Shown: positions 26,050-35,156 of the stretch, piece by piece
How positions within the stretch are numbered: position 1 is the first letter of the stretch
How the letters are laid out: every line of letters begins with the position of its first letter
NCBI RefSeq assembly: GCF_004121075.1
Contig: NZ_RHLN01000009.1
Location: 1-64,000, forward strand
Direction: 5' to 3'
From: Lutibacter sp. HS1-25
Lineage (GTDB): Bacteria; Bacteroidota; Bacteroidia; Flavobacteriales; Flavobacteriaceae
DNA length: 64,000 nt
Notes under the pieces: model-generated
Seen by the model: only the letters and a program-made list of their open reading frames with translations
What the model was told of the DNA's origin: nothing
The model's database searches: none
Translations under genes and position numbers: made by a program

Positions 26050-26190
26050 GAGTTAGGGATTGCAGTGGCATCCTTTTGCTGTTGGTTCGAGTGAATTTAT
26101 GCAGTGCAACGGCATAAATTTGTATCGAGAACCAGCAAAAGATATAACGGAAAGCCCGCCTACGCCTTTTTTTTAAAGGCGTAGGAACTT
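26050..26190 (+). repeat. Structured intergenic repeat (family 1), copy A
   Basis: It begins GTTAGGGATTGCAGTGGCATCC, then arm CCTTTTGCTG pairs with CAGCAAAAG, then GATATAACGGAAAGCCCG, then a second hairpin CCTACGCCTTT / AAAGGCGTAGG. Related copies are at 54590-54684 (minus) and 62064-62160 (plus). A family 2 element (26084-26133) occupies the top of the first hairpin. It lies between thiC and the TenI-like gene. Confidence 0.75.
26084..26133 (-). repeat. Family 2 repeat nested inside family 1 copy A
   Basis: GGTTCGAGTG and TGTATCGAGAACC flank the hairpin AATTTATGC / GCATAAATT with loop AGTGCAACG. This is the reverse-oriented form of family 2 and lies inside the first hairpin of family 1 copy A. 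Confidence 0.65.
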
Positions 26191-26200
26191 CCAAATTATT

Positions 26201-28075
<1,875 letters not shown>

Positions 28076-28122
28076 TTAGAATTATTGATCTAAATATGAG
28101 TTAATATTTCAGTTTTTGTTTG

Positions 28123-28326
28123 TTAACCGCCTTGTGTAGCTTTAATTATTAAAACAGCATCGTTTTGGTTTAACGTAGTTGTTAACCAATCGGATTTTGT
28201 AATAATGTTTTGATTTACGGCTACAGCAATGCCATTTGTAGAAATTTGAAGTTGTTCCAAAATTTCTTGAAGCGAAATGGATGCTAAAAATTGATGTTCT
28301 TTATTGTTTACTTTAATTGTAATCAT
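28123..28326 (-). CDS. thiS: Sulfur carrier protein ThiS
   Basis: The 67-residue ubiquitin-like protein ends in ATQGG; the terminal Gly-Gly is adenylated by ThiF and converted to the thiocarboxylate used by ThiG. The fold is supported by MITIKVNNKEHQF, LQEILEQLQ and IAVAVNQNIITKSDW. It is the first gene of the thi operon, directly below the riboswitch. Confidence 0.93.
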   Translation of the reverse strand: MITIKVNNKEHQFLASISLQEILEQLQISTNGIAVAVNQNIITKSDWLTTTLNQNDAVLIIKATQGG

Positions 28327-28341
28327 AAAAATAATTTTGAG

Positions 28342-28364
28342 CCTAACCAGCTAAACTAGTTGGG
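28342..28364 (-). promoter_or_regulatory. Leader hairpin before thiS
   Basis: In the leader, CCCAACTAG and CTGGTTAGG pair with one mismatch and one wobble around a TTTAG loop, ending 15 bases before the thiS start. It could be part of the riboswitch expression platform controlling translation; this is inference. Confidence 0.35.
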
Positions 28365-28427
28365 TGTTAATTAAAATTTTGTAAACTAAAAAAGTGCAGT
28401 GAAATATAATTGTGCAGATAATGCTTT

Positions 28428-28505
28428 TTCTTTTTCCTACGTTGGTATCAGCCAAATCAGGTTCAAAGGATATTTCTCAAACTATTGCTAGTTACTCCTA
28501 AAGTT
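28428..28505 (-). ncRNA. TPP riboswitch (THI element)
   Basis: On the minus strand the sequence has the conserved core of the TPP aptamer: TAGGAG start, TTGAGA (CUGAGA-like), CCTTTGAACCTGAT, GGCTGATACCA and the closing CGTAGGAAA. All landmarks are in the correct order and spacing. It lies about 100 bases before thiS, so high TPP should switch off the whole thi operon. The -7 box is at 28512-28519, so transcription begins right at the aptamer. Confidence 0.95.
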
Positions 28506-28511
28506 ATGCTA

Positions 28512-28519
28512 CAAATGTA
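28512..28519 (-). promoter_or_regulatory. -7 element of the thi operon promoter
   Basis: TACATTTG on the minus strand matches TAnnTTTG and ends a few bases before the TPP aptamer. Confidence 0.6.
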
Positions 28520-28610
28520 TATGATTAAAAATAAAATAAACCTATAATGTGTGTTAATTATTTTTTTTAATTTAAAAATGAAAGAAATCATTTTATGAAA
28601 TGGGGTTTGT

Positions 28611-28618
28611 TATTTTTG
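28611..28618 (+). promoter_or_regulatory. -7 element of the aminotransferase gene
   Basis: TATTTTTG, 49 bases before the ATG at 28668. The thi promoter diverges from it about 90 bp away. Confidence 0.5.
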
Positions 28619-28667
28619 TTTTTTAAAAAGAAGAATTCGTAAATTTAAAATCTAATTCAGAAATTTA

Positions 28668-29825
28668 ATGCCAACATATAATTCTCATTTTCAATCAAAA
28701 CTACCAAATGTACCAACATCCATATTTTCGGTGATGAGCGCGTTGGCAGCTGAGCACAATGCTTTGAATTTATCACAAGGTTTTCCAGATTTTAAGAGCG
28801 ATACAACATTAATTGAGTTGGTGAATAAGGCAATGTTGAATGGAAAAAATCAATATGCGCCAATGCCAGGTATTTTGGATTTGCGTACTGAAATTTCGAA
28901 AAAAGTGGCATCTTTATATGGAGTTTCTTACCATCCAGAAACTGAAATTACCATTACGGCAGGCGCAACACAAGCTATTTTTACAGCCATTGCAACTTGT
29001 ATAAAACCAGCTGATGAAGTGATTATTTTTAAACCTGCGTACGATAGTTACGAACCAAGCATTGAAGTTTTTGGTGGAAAAGTAATTCCGTATCAAATAG
29101 ATCCTGAAACTTTTGAAATAGATTGGAATGAAGTTAAAAAGCTAATCACTTCAAAAACAAAAATGGTGATTATAAACACACCTCACAATCCTTCTGGGCA
29201 GATTCTGTCTAAAAATGATATGCAACAGTTAGCAGCTATTTTAAAAGATACAAATATTGTGTTGTTAAGCGATGAGGTGTATGAACATATTATTTTTGAT
29301 GAAGCACAACACCAATCTGCTTGTTTGTTTCCTGAATTAGCAGAACGTAGTTTTATTATTGCTTCCTTCGGAAAAACATTTCACAATACAGGTTGGAAAG
29401 TTGGTTATTGTTTGGCGCCTTCAGCATTGATGGAGGAGTTTAGAAAAGTCCACCAATTTAATGTGTTTAGTGTAAATCATCCAACACAAGTTGCCTTGGC
29501 AGCCTATTTAAAAACACCAAATAATTATTTAGAATTGGGGAATTTTTATCAGCAAAAAAGAGATTTATTTTTGTCGTTGATCAAAGATTCAAAATTTGAA
29601 TTTACCCCTTCAAAAGGTACTTATTTTCAGTTGTTAAATTTCAAAAAAATGACTTCTGAAGGTGATTTTGATTTTGCAAAAAGATTGACCAAAGAACACA
29701 AAATAGCATCAATTCCTATATCGGTTTTTAACCAACACAATTTAGACACCAAAGTGTTGCGTTTTTGTTTTGCTAAAACCGATGAAACATTAAAAAAAGC
29801 CGCAGAAATACTATGCAAGATTTAA
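28668..29825 (+). CDS. Methionine/glutamine-type aminotransferase (class I/II)
   Basis: The 385-residue fold-type I PLP aminotransferase resembles YbdL and glutamine transaminase K: ALNLSQGFPDF near residue 33, TITAGATQAIFTAI, NTPHNPSGQ, DEVYEHIIFD, and the PLP-lysine SFGKTFHNTGWKVGY. Such enzymes transaminate 4-methylthio-2-oxobutyrate or aromatic keto acids, often with glutamine as donor. The downstream omega-amidase gene overlaps its end by 13 bases and would hydrolyse the by-product alpha-ketoglutaramate. Function is therefore probably methionine salvage or keto-acid repair. Confidence 0.88.
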   Translation: MPTYNSHFQSKLPNVPTSIFSVMSALAAEHNALNLSQGFPDFKSDTTLIELVNKAMLNGKNQYAPMPGILDLRTEISKKVASLYGVSYHPETEITITAGATQAIFTAIATCIKPADEVIIFKPAYDSYEPSIEVFGGKVIPYQIDPETFEIDWNEVKKLITSKTKMVIINTPHNPSGQILSKNDMQQLAAILKDTNIVLLSDEVYEHIIFDEAQHQSACLFPELAERSFIIASFGKTFHNTGWKVGYCLAPSALMEEFRKVHQFNVFSVNHPTQVALAAYLKTPNNYLELGNFYQQKRDLFLSLIKDSKFEFTPSKGTYFQLLNFKKMTSEGDFDFAKRLTKEHKIASIPISVFNQHNLDTKVLRFCFAKTDETLKKAAEILCKI

Positions 29826-30592
29826 AAATAGCGTTGATTCAAACCGATATTGTTTGGCAAAACGCAGCCGAAAACCGCAGTCGATATTCAGAAAAAATAA
29901 ATAATATTCAAGAACAGGTTGATGTATTTGTTTTACCCGAAATGTTTACCACAGGTTTTAGTATGCATCCTGAAGGAATTTCAGAAACTATGCAAGGAAA
30001 AACTGTTGCATGGATGAAAAATCTGGCTTCAAAAAAAAATGCAGCTATTTGTGGAAGTGTAATTATTTCCGAAGAAAACAACTATTACAACAGACTTATT
30101 TTTGCACATCCAAATGGTAAAATTGAGTATTATAACAAACGCCATTTATTTACTTTAGCAGGCGAAGAAAAAGTATATGCTGCAGGTTCTAAAAAGTTGA
30201 TAGTTGACTACAAAGGGTGGAAAATTTGTCCGCTAGTTTGTTACGATTTACGCTTTCCGGTTTGGTCTAGAAACAAAGAAAATTACGATGTTTTATTGTA
30301 TGTTGCCAACTGGCCAAAACCACGAATTGCTGCTTGGGATATTTTGCTAAAAGCCCGTTCTGTAGAAAACCTTTGCTATACAATTGGCGTAAACAGGGTT
30401 GGTTTAGATGCCAGTAATTACGAGTATAACGGTCATTCTGAAGCCTACGATTGTTTGGGTAAAAAGTTAACAAACATTCCGTCTGACAAAGAATTTATTG
30501 AAATTATTACATTGCAAAAAGAGCATCTTAATAAAATTAGAACCCGACTTAATTTTTTAAATGACCAGGATTGTTTTGAGATTTTAGATTGA
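29813..30592 (+). CDS. Nitrilase-family omega-amidase
   Basis: The 259-residue protein belongs to the nitrilase superfamily, YafV/Nit2 branch. The Glu-Lys-Cys triad is present: E in VFVLPEMFTTGFS, K in EYYNKRHLF, C in ICPLVCYDLRFPVW. Omega-amidases hydrolyse alpha-ketoglutaramate to 2-oxoglutarate and ammonia, which pulls glutamine-dependent transamination forward. It is translationally coupled to the aminotransferase gene (13-bp overlap). There is no terminator after it; a family 2 repeat follows. Confidence 0.9.
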   Translation: MQDLKIALIQTDIVWQNAAENRSRYSEKINNIQEQVDVFVLPEMFTTGFSMHPEGISETMQGKTVAWMKNLASKKNAAICGSVIISEENNYYNRLIFAHPNGKIEYYNKRHLFTLAGEEKVYAAGSKKLIVDYKGWKICPLVCYDLRFPVWSRNKENYDVLLYVANWPKPRIAAWDILLKARSVENLCYTIGVNRVGLDASNYEYNGHSEAYDCLGKKLTNIPSDKEFIEIITLQKEHLNKIRTRLNFLNDQDCFEILD

Positions 30593-30627
30593 TTAAGTTA
30601 CAAAACAGTATCGTAACCTTTGAAAAA

Positions 30628-30701
30628 CTTCTCGATACTGTTTTGCATACTATTATTTCTTTCAAATTTTAGTTCTCCTCCGCAAAACAACTCGAAGAGA
30701 C
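30628..30701 (+). repeat. Family 2 repeat between convergent genes
   Basis: CTTCTCGATAC is followed by arm TGTTTTGC and the matching GCAAAACA, then ACTCGAAGAGAC, with a 35-base loop between. The hairpin arms differ from other copies but remain complementary. It occupies the space between the omega-amidase gene and the ChaN-like gene. Confidence 0.7.
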
Positions 30702-30735
30702 TAGCAATCATCAATAAGCTTTCTTTTAATTGATA

Positions 30736-31590
30736 TTAATACGTCTTTGTCATTTTAGTTGGAACCACAATAATAAAATCTGCCAAAGATAGGTTGTCTT
30801 TGCTAATTTTTTTGATTTCATCTTGTTCTACAATACTCACTGTGGTGATTTTTAAATTCGGATTTCCCTGCTTTAAATACCAGTAAATGCCTTCAAAATT
30901 ATCGGAATGATACGAGCCATTGTAATGTACAAGCAACTGACCTCCACTCCTGTTTTTTAAAATAAAATAAGCCATTGTAGCATCTTTTATGGCTTGAGCT
31001 TTTGGTAAATTATCGCCACCATGACCACCCATCATTTCTTTCATTTTTACATAACCCGGTAAGTTTGCATCATATTTTACAGGCAAAGGCGCCATCCATT
31101 TTTTTTCTTCAACAGAAAGTGAGTCCAAAACTTCAAAACCACCTCTATAAACCAAACTTGCATAAGTTCTAGGCACATTGGTTGCCACAAATTTTAGCTT
31201 ATTTTCTTTAGCAAAATCTACCAAAGGTTTGTAATCTGTTTTGTAATTTCCCCATAAACGAGCCAATGTATCCAAGGCTACTTCATTAATTTCGCCGCTT
31301 AAATATTTATTTAATTGTGTTTGATTATCAGCTTCAAACATTTCGGCACCCAACACCAAATCACGCTTTTTATTTAAATCTATTGTAGCTTCTAATTGCA
31401 GCCAATGCACAATAGGATTGTTGTGATATTCGCCAAACAAAACCACATCTGATTGCTCCATTTTTTGAATCATTTTTTTATATGAAACCTTTTTCCCTTT
31501 AGCATTTACCAATAAATAAGCTGGTTTGTGTTGCGCATAAATAAGGGTTGAAAATACAATTAGAAGCAGAGATACTATTAATTTTTGCAT
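30736..31590 (-). CDS. ChaN family (DUF399) exported protein
   Basis: The 284-residue protein has a signal peptide (MQKLIVSLLLIVFSTLIYA, then Q) and the ChaN pattern: VVLFGEYHNNPIVHWLQLEA early, LGAEMFEADNQTQL, and HYNGSYHSDNFEGIYWYL late. In Campylobacter ChaN binds heme as a dimer and is iron-regulated; here the His residues of the GEYHNN and NGSYHSDNF motifs are candidates for heme or metal binding. There is no lipobox Cys at the cleavage site, so it may be periplasmic. Its promoter lies inside a perfect GTAACAAA..TTTGTTAC inverted repeat, which suggests specific regulation. Confidence 0.85.
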   Translation of the reverse strand: MQKLIVSLLLIVFSTLIYAQHKPAYLLVNAKGKKVSYKKMIQKMEQSDVVLFGEYHNNPIVHWLQLEATIDLNKKRDLVLGAEMFEADNQTQLNKYLSGEINEVALDTLARLWGNYKTDYKPLVDFAKENKLKFVATNVPRTYASLVYRGGFEVLDSLSVEEKKWMAPLPVKYDANLPGYVKMKEMMGGHGGDNLPKAQAIKDATMAYFILKNRSGGQLLVHYNGSYHSDNFEGIYWYLKQGNPNLKITTVSIVEQDEIKKISKDNLSLADFIIVVPTKMTKTY

Positions 31591-31620
31591 AAATAATATT
31601 AGATTAAAAAGGGTTGGTTT

Positions 31621-31644
31621 GTAACAAATTTATAACTTTGTTAC
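31621..31644. promoter_or_regulatory. Inverted repeat over divergent -7 boxes (chaN-like / M24 peptidase)
   Basis: GTAACAAA and TTTGTTAC are perfect 8-bp arms around an 8-base spacer. The minus-strand TAAATTTG (31625-31632) and plus-strand TAACTTTG (31633-31640), both full TAnnTTTG matches, lie back to back inside it. A protein bound here would affect both directions. Confidence 0.5.
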
Positions 31645-31746
31645 TAAATAAAACAATAAAATCTTCTGAAGGAAATACATTGCTAATAATCTGTTTATTG
31701 TAAGCCTTTTTTTCTTCATAATTTTATACCATAAAACCTTTTCATT

Positions 31747-33039
31747 ATGAAATATCATCCTATTAATAATAAACTTTTTATTAAAAACAGGGCTAAATTT
31801 ATGGCTCAAATGAAACCAAAATCATTGGCAGTTTTTAATTCGAACGACGTATTTACCACAGGTGCAGATAGCACATTGCCTTTTGAACAAAACCGTGATT
31901 TATTTTATTTGTCTGGAGCAGATCAAGAAGAAAGTATATTGGTACTTTTTCCTGATGCTATTGATCCAAATCATCGTGAAGTTTTATTTTTAACCGAAAC
32001 CAACAAACATATTGAAATTTGGTACGGTGCAAAATATTCAAAAAAAGAAGCTACAGAAGTTTCGGGTATTAAAACCATTTATTGGCTTTCAGAATTTAAA
32101 AAAGTTTTTTACGATTTAATGACTGAAGCTGAAACTATTTACTTTAACACCAACGAACATTACCGCCAATCGGTTGAAATTGAAACACGAGAAGACCGTT
32201 TTATAAAACAATGTAAAGCCGATTTTCCTGCGCATAAATGGGAAAAAAGCAATCAAATTTTACAACAACTTCGCGGTGTAAAAGAATCGGAAGAAATTGA
32301 ACTTATTCAAACAGGCTGCAACATTACCAACAAAGGTTTCCGCAGAATTTTACCTTTTGTAAAACCTGGTGTTATGGAATATGAAATTGAAGCTGAATTT
32401 ATGCACGAATTTTTAAGAAATCGTTCAAAAGGTTTTGCTTATACACCTATTATTGCTTCTGGTTATAGCGCTTGTGTGTTGCATTATATTGAAAATAATA
32501 AAGAATGTAAAGATGGTGATATGTTGTTGCTTGATGTTGGTGCCGAATACGCAAACTACTCAAGTGATATGACGCGTACTATACCGGTAAACGGACGATT
32601 TAATGACCGTCAGAAAGCAGTTTACAGTGCTGTATTAAGAGTAAAAAATGAAGCTACAAAAATGTTGGCTCCAGGCATACTTTGGGCTGAATATCAAAAA
32701 GAAGTTGGTAAAATAATGAGTTCTGAATTGTTAGGTTTGGGCTTAATTGACAAAGCCGATGTGCAAAATGAAGACCCAAACTGGCCTGCTTATAAAAAAT
32801 ATTTTATGCACGGAACTTCACATCATATGGGCTTAGACACGCACGATTATGGCGCTTTAAAAACACCTATGAAAGCAGGAATGGTATTTACGGTTGAACC
32901 TGGTATTTATATTCCTGAAGAAAAAATGGGGATTAGAATTGAAGATGATGTTGTTGTAAACCAATCTGGAGCTCCATTTAATTTAATGAGAGATATTCCT
33001 ATTGAAATTGATGAAATTGAAACATTGATGAATAGCTAA
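31747..33039 (+). CDS. Xaa-Pro aminopeptidase-type M24 metallopeptidase
   Basis: The 430-residue protein has an AMP_N domain (about 1-150, RAKFMAQMKPKSLAVFNSND and DLFYLSGADQEES) followed by the pita-bread M24 domain. The five metal ligands can be placed: D in LLLDVGAEYANYSSDMTRT (two Asp), H in HGTSHHMGLDTHD, E in FTVEPGIYI and E in IRIEDDVVV. It probably removes N-terminal residues before proline in the cytoplasm (PepP type). It is a single gene closed by a strong terminator. Confidence 0.92.
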   Translation: MKYHPINNKLFIKNRAKFMAQMKPKSLAVFNSNDVFTTGADSTLPFEQNRDLFYLSGADQEESILVLFPDAIDPNHREVLFLTETNKHIEIWYGAKYSKKEATEVSGIKTIYWLSEFKKVFYDLMTEAETIYFNTNEHYRQSVEIETREDRFIKQCKADFPAHKWEKSNQILQQLRGVKESEEIELIQTGCNITNKGFRRILPFVKPGVMEYEIEAEFMHEFLRNRSKGFAYTPIIASGYSACVLHYIENNKECKDGDMLLLDVGAEYANYSSDMTRTIPVNGRFNDRQKAVYSAVLRVKNEATKMLAPGILWAEYQKEVGKIMSSELLGLGLIDKADVQNEDPNWPAYKKYFMHGTSHHMGLDTHDYGALKTPMKAGMVFTVEPGIYIPEEKMGIRIEDDVVVNQSGAPFNLMRDIPIEIDEIETLMNS

Positions 33040-33059
33040 ATCTTAAATATTTTAAAAAC

Positions 33060-33093
33060 AAAAAAGGGTAATATATATAAATTACCCTTTTTT
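33060..33093. terminator. Bidirectional terminator after the M24 peptidase
   Basis: A 13-bp perfect stem AAAAAAGGGTAAT / ATTACCCTTTTTT with an 8-base loop lies between convergent genes. Confidence 0.85.
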
Positions 33094-33115
33094 GTTGGTC
33101 TTTAAAAATCAAATA

Positions 33116-33640
33116 TTATTGTTTATTTTCTTCCTCTTTTTTCTCTAAAGCCTTTATTATACCTGTGTAACTCATCATACTTCTATAATTTCCACTTACA
33201 GATACAGAAGCATTTAAATTCTCGTAAACAGTTATTAAAACGTCAAAATTTTCGTTCGTTTTTCCTTTTATATCAAATTTAATAATAGCTCTCTGCTTTT
33301 TGTCGTTAAAAACCAAACTATAATCTTGAACTTCGCCATTAAATTCAATTGCTCCACCTTGCCCGTATCCTGCAACCTGTGCAGTACCAAAAAAAGGCAA
33401 ATAACCATCTGTATTTTTAGCGTCCATTTTTATAAATGTTGGATTGGAAATTAAATTGATTCGCATTCCTCGTTGGCTAGTAGCCCATTCGCCAACAAAC
33501 TCAAAAGCACCTGTGTTTATTAAAACTTTCATGGCTTCATATCTTTTTTCAGCCTCCGCTTTTTTTTCTTCTTTAGTTTGAGAAATAACAGGATTTACAA
33601 CAAAAATAACCAGTGTAATTAAAAAAAATAATCTCTTCAT
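33116..33640 (-). CDS. DUF4251 domain-containing exported protein
   Basis: The 174-residue protein has a signal peptide (MKRLFFLITLVIFVVNPVIS, then Q) and the pattern of DUF4251, a Bacteroidota-specific family: KYEAMK-like helix with INTGAFEFVGEWATSQ, DGYLPFFGTAQVAGYGQGGAIEFNG, the strand-rich KQRAIIKFDIKGKTNENFDVLITVYEN and closing SVSGNYRSMMSYTGII. It is probably periplasmic or outer-membrane associated; no function is known. A perfect 22-bp palindrome lies immediately upstream of its start. Confidence 0.85.
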   Translation of the reverse strand: MKRLFFLITLVIFVVNPVISQTKEEKKAEAEKRYEAMKVLINTGAFEFVGEWATSQRGMRINLISNPTFIKMDAKNTDGYLPFFGTAQVAGYGQGGAIEFNGEVQDYSLVFNDKKQRAIIKFDIKGKTNENFDVLITVYENLNASVSVSGNYRSMMSYTGIIKALEKKEEENKQ

Positions 33641-33645
33641 AATTT

Positions 33646-33667
33646 TATATTTAGTGTACTAAATATA
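33646..33667. promoter_or_regulatory. Perfect palindrome directly upstream of the DUF4251 gene
   Basis: Arms TATATTTAGT and ACTAAATATA flank a 2-base GT centre: 10-2-10 with no mismatch, five bases before the start codon. Minus-strand TATATTTA inside it is close to a -7 box. It could be an operator or a leader hairpin. Confidence 0.45.
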
Positions 33668-33708
33668 ACAAAAAATATGCCATTAATTTTGTGTATTAAG
33701 CAGAAATA

Positions 33709-34383
33709 CTAGTTCAAATTTTTTTCAGCATAATAATCATAAACAAGTGTAATGTTAGGTGAAACAGCCATACCGTTTGGATTTAAACCAAGCTCTCCTT
33801 CAGGTATTTTAGTATTTAATTGTGCATAATAATTTTTCCAAAACGGAAGCGTTTCGTTGGTATCAGCATCTTTAAAAGTCATAGGATTTAACTTAAAAGG
33901 CATTAAATTAGGATTTGCCTTATAAAACATTTCATACAATAGTTCTGAACAATAATAGGAGTTGTCTCCAATTATATAAACATTGTCATAAGCATTTCCT
34001 ATAAGTGTTTTACCATGCTTTATAGCTTCATTTAAGTATGGTAAAAACTTCGCATTTAACTTTCCAACAATTACTTTTGGTTTTCCATTTTTTAAATTTC
34101 TATTTAAAAAAGTAGCAATAGAAGTTTCTTGTACTCCTGTTGAAATAGCTTCTAAAACAACCAATTCCTGCTGTTGCTTTACAACAATTCCTACATGCGT
34201 AAAATTGTATTTTAAATATGTTTTGGTCACTTTTTCAATCGCATTGTCAATGCTATCTTTATCTAAATCTTGAAAAAGAATATCGCCCTCTTTTAATTGA
34301 TACTGTTCCTTTTTACAAGAAACCATCAGTGTAATTAAAAGTAAAAATTTTAAAAAAAGGGTGCGTTTATTTTTTAAACACAT
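33709..34383 (-). CDS. YiiX/YebB-like NlpC/P60-type cysteine hydrolase, lipoprotein
   Basis: The 224-residue protein has a lipoprotein signal (FLKFLLLITLMVSC, lipobox Cys about 23) followed by a circularly permuted NlpC/P60 fold as in YiiX: KEGDILFQDLDKDSIDNAIEKVT, the His of YNFTHVGIVV, and the nucleophile Cys in YYCSELLYEMF. The predicted activity is amide or ester hydrolysis at the envelope; the substrate is unknown. It overlaps the alpha/beta hydrolase gene upstream by 10 bp, so the two are co-translated, and the ACT-type gene precedes them in the same operon. Confidence 0.82.
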   Translation of the reverse strand: MCLKNKRTLFLKFLLLITLMVSCKKEQYQLKEGDILFQDLDKDSIDNAIEKVTKTYLKYNFTHVGIVVKQQQELVVLEAISTGVQETSIATFLNRNLKNGKPKVIVGKLNAKFLPYLNEAIKHGKTLIGNAYDNVYIIGDNSYYCSELLYEMFYKANPNLMPFKLNPMTFKDADTNETLPFWKNYYAQLNTKIPEGELGLNPNGMAVSPNITLVYDYYAEKNLN

Positions 34384-35156
34384 TGTTTAGCAAATTTTAA
34401 AAGTGCTTCAATAAGTTCATTTTTATTTTCAATATGGCTCATATGACCATCAGGAAATTCAACCACTTTTACTTTGGTATTTTTAGCTTGACCTATTAAT
34501 GTTGCATATTCTAATGCTGGATCTTGCTTACCAATTACCAATAGAACAGGAAATAAATCGTTGTTTAAAATAGCAGTGTGATCTTGTCTAATTTTCATAC
34601 CTTCTAAAGCTGCAATAATACCTTGTGGTGAAGTTTTTAAAGCTTCGTTGGTAATTTCAGCTATTTCTGAAGTAAAAACAGTACGATTTTTTTCAGAAAA
34701 AAGCATAGGAATTGCAATTCTAACAAATGTTTTATGGTTTTGTTTTACAGCAACAATACCTCTATCCCTGTTTGTTTTTTTCTCTTCTGAATCGGGTAAA
34801 GCAGTAGAATTCATCAAACACAAACCCTTTACATTATTTGGATATAGCTTTGCAAAAGCCAATGCTATATAACCACCCATACTATGCCCAATAAGTATGT
34901 ATTTTCTAAGGCGAAGATGATCTAAAACAGCTTTTACCATTTCAGCCTGATCTTCCATAGTATGAATATATCCACAATTTTCTGTGGCTCCATGTCCCAA
35001 TAAATCAATGCAAACAACACGGTTCTTTTTAGAAATCTGTTCAGAAATTTGATTCCACATTGAACTATTTTCTAAAAAACCATGTAACAAAACTACAGCT
35101 GGTCCAGAACCTATAGAAGTAAAAGAAACCCTGGTATTTTTATATAAAATGTGCAT
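34374..35156 (-). CDS. Alpha/beta hydrolase
   Basis: The 260-residue protein has the complete alpha/beta hydrolase set: oxyanion loop VVLLHGFLENSSMW, the nucleophile elbow LIGHSMGGYIALAF (Ser about 93), the acid in VIGKQDPALEY and the His in FPDGHMSHIEN. It lacks a signal peptide and is cytoplasmic. The substrate is unknown. It overlaps the ACT-type gene by one base (stop/start contact) and the YiiX-like gene by 10 bases, giving a three-gene minus-strand operon. Confidence 0.85.
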   Translation of the reverse strand: MHILYKNTRVSFTSIGSGPAVVLLHGFLENSSMWNQISEQISKKNRVVCIDLLGHGATENCGYIHTMEDQAEMVKAVLDHLRLRKYILIGHSMGGYIALAFAKLYPNNVKGLCLMNSTALPDSEEKKTNRDRGIVAVKQNHKTFVRIAIPMLFSEKNRTVFTSEIAEITNEALKTSPQGIIAALEGMKIRQDHTAILNNDLFPVLLVIGKQDPALEYATLIGQAKNTKVKVVEFPDGHMSHIENKNELIEALLKFAKQCV

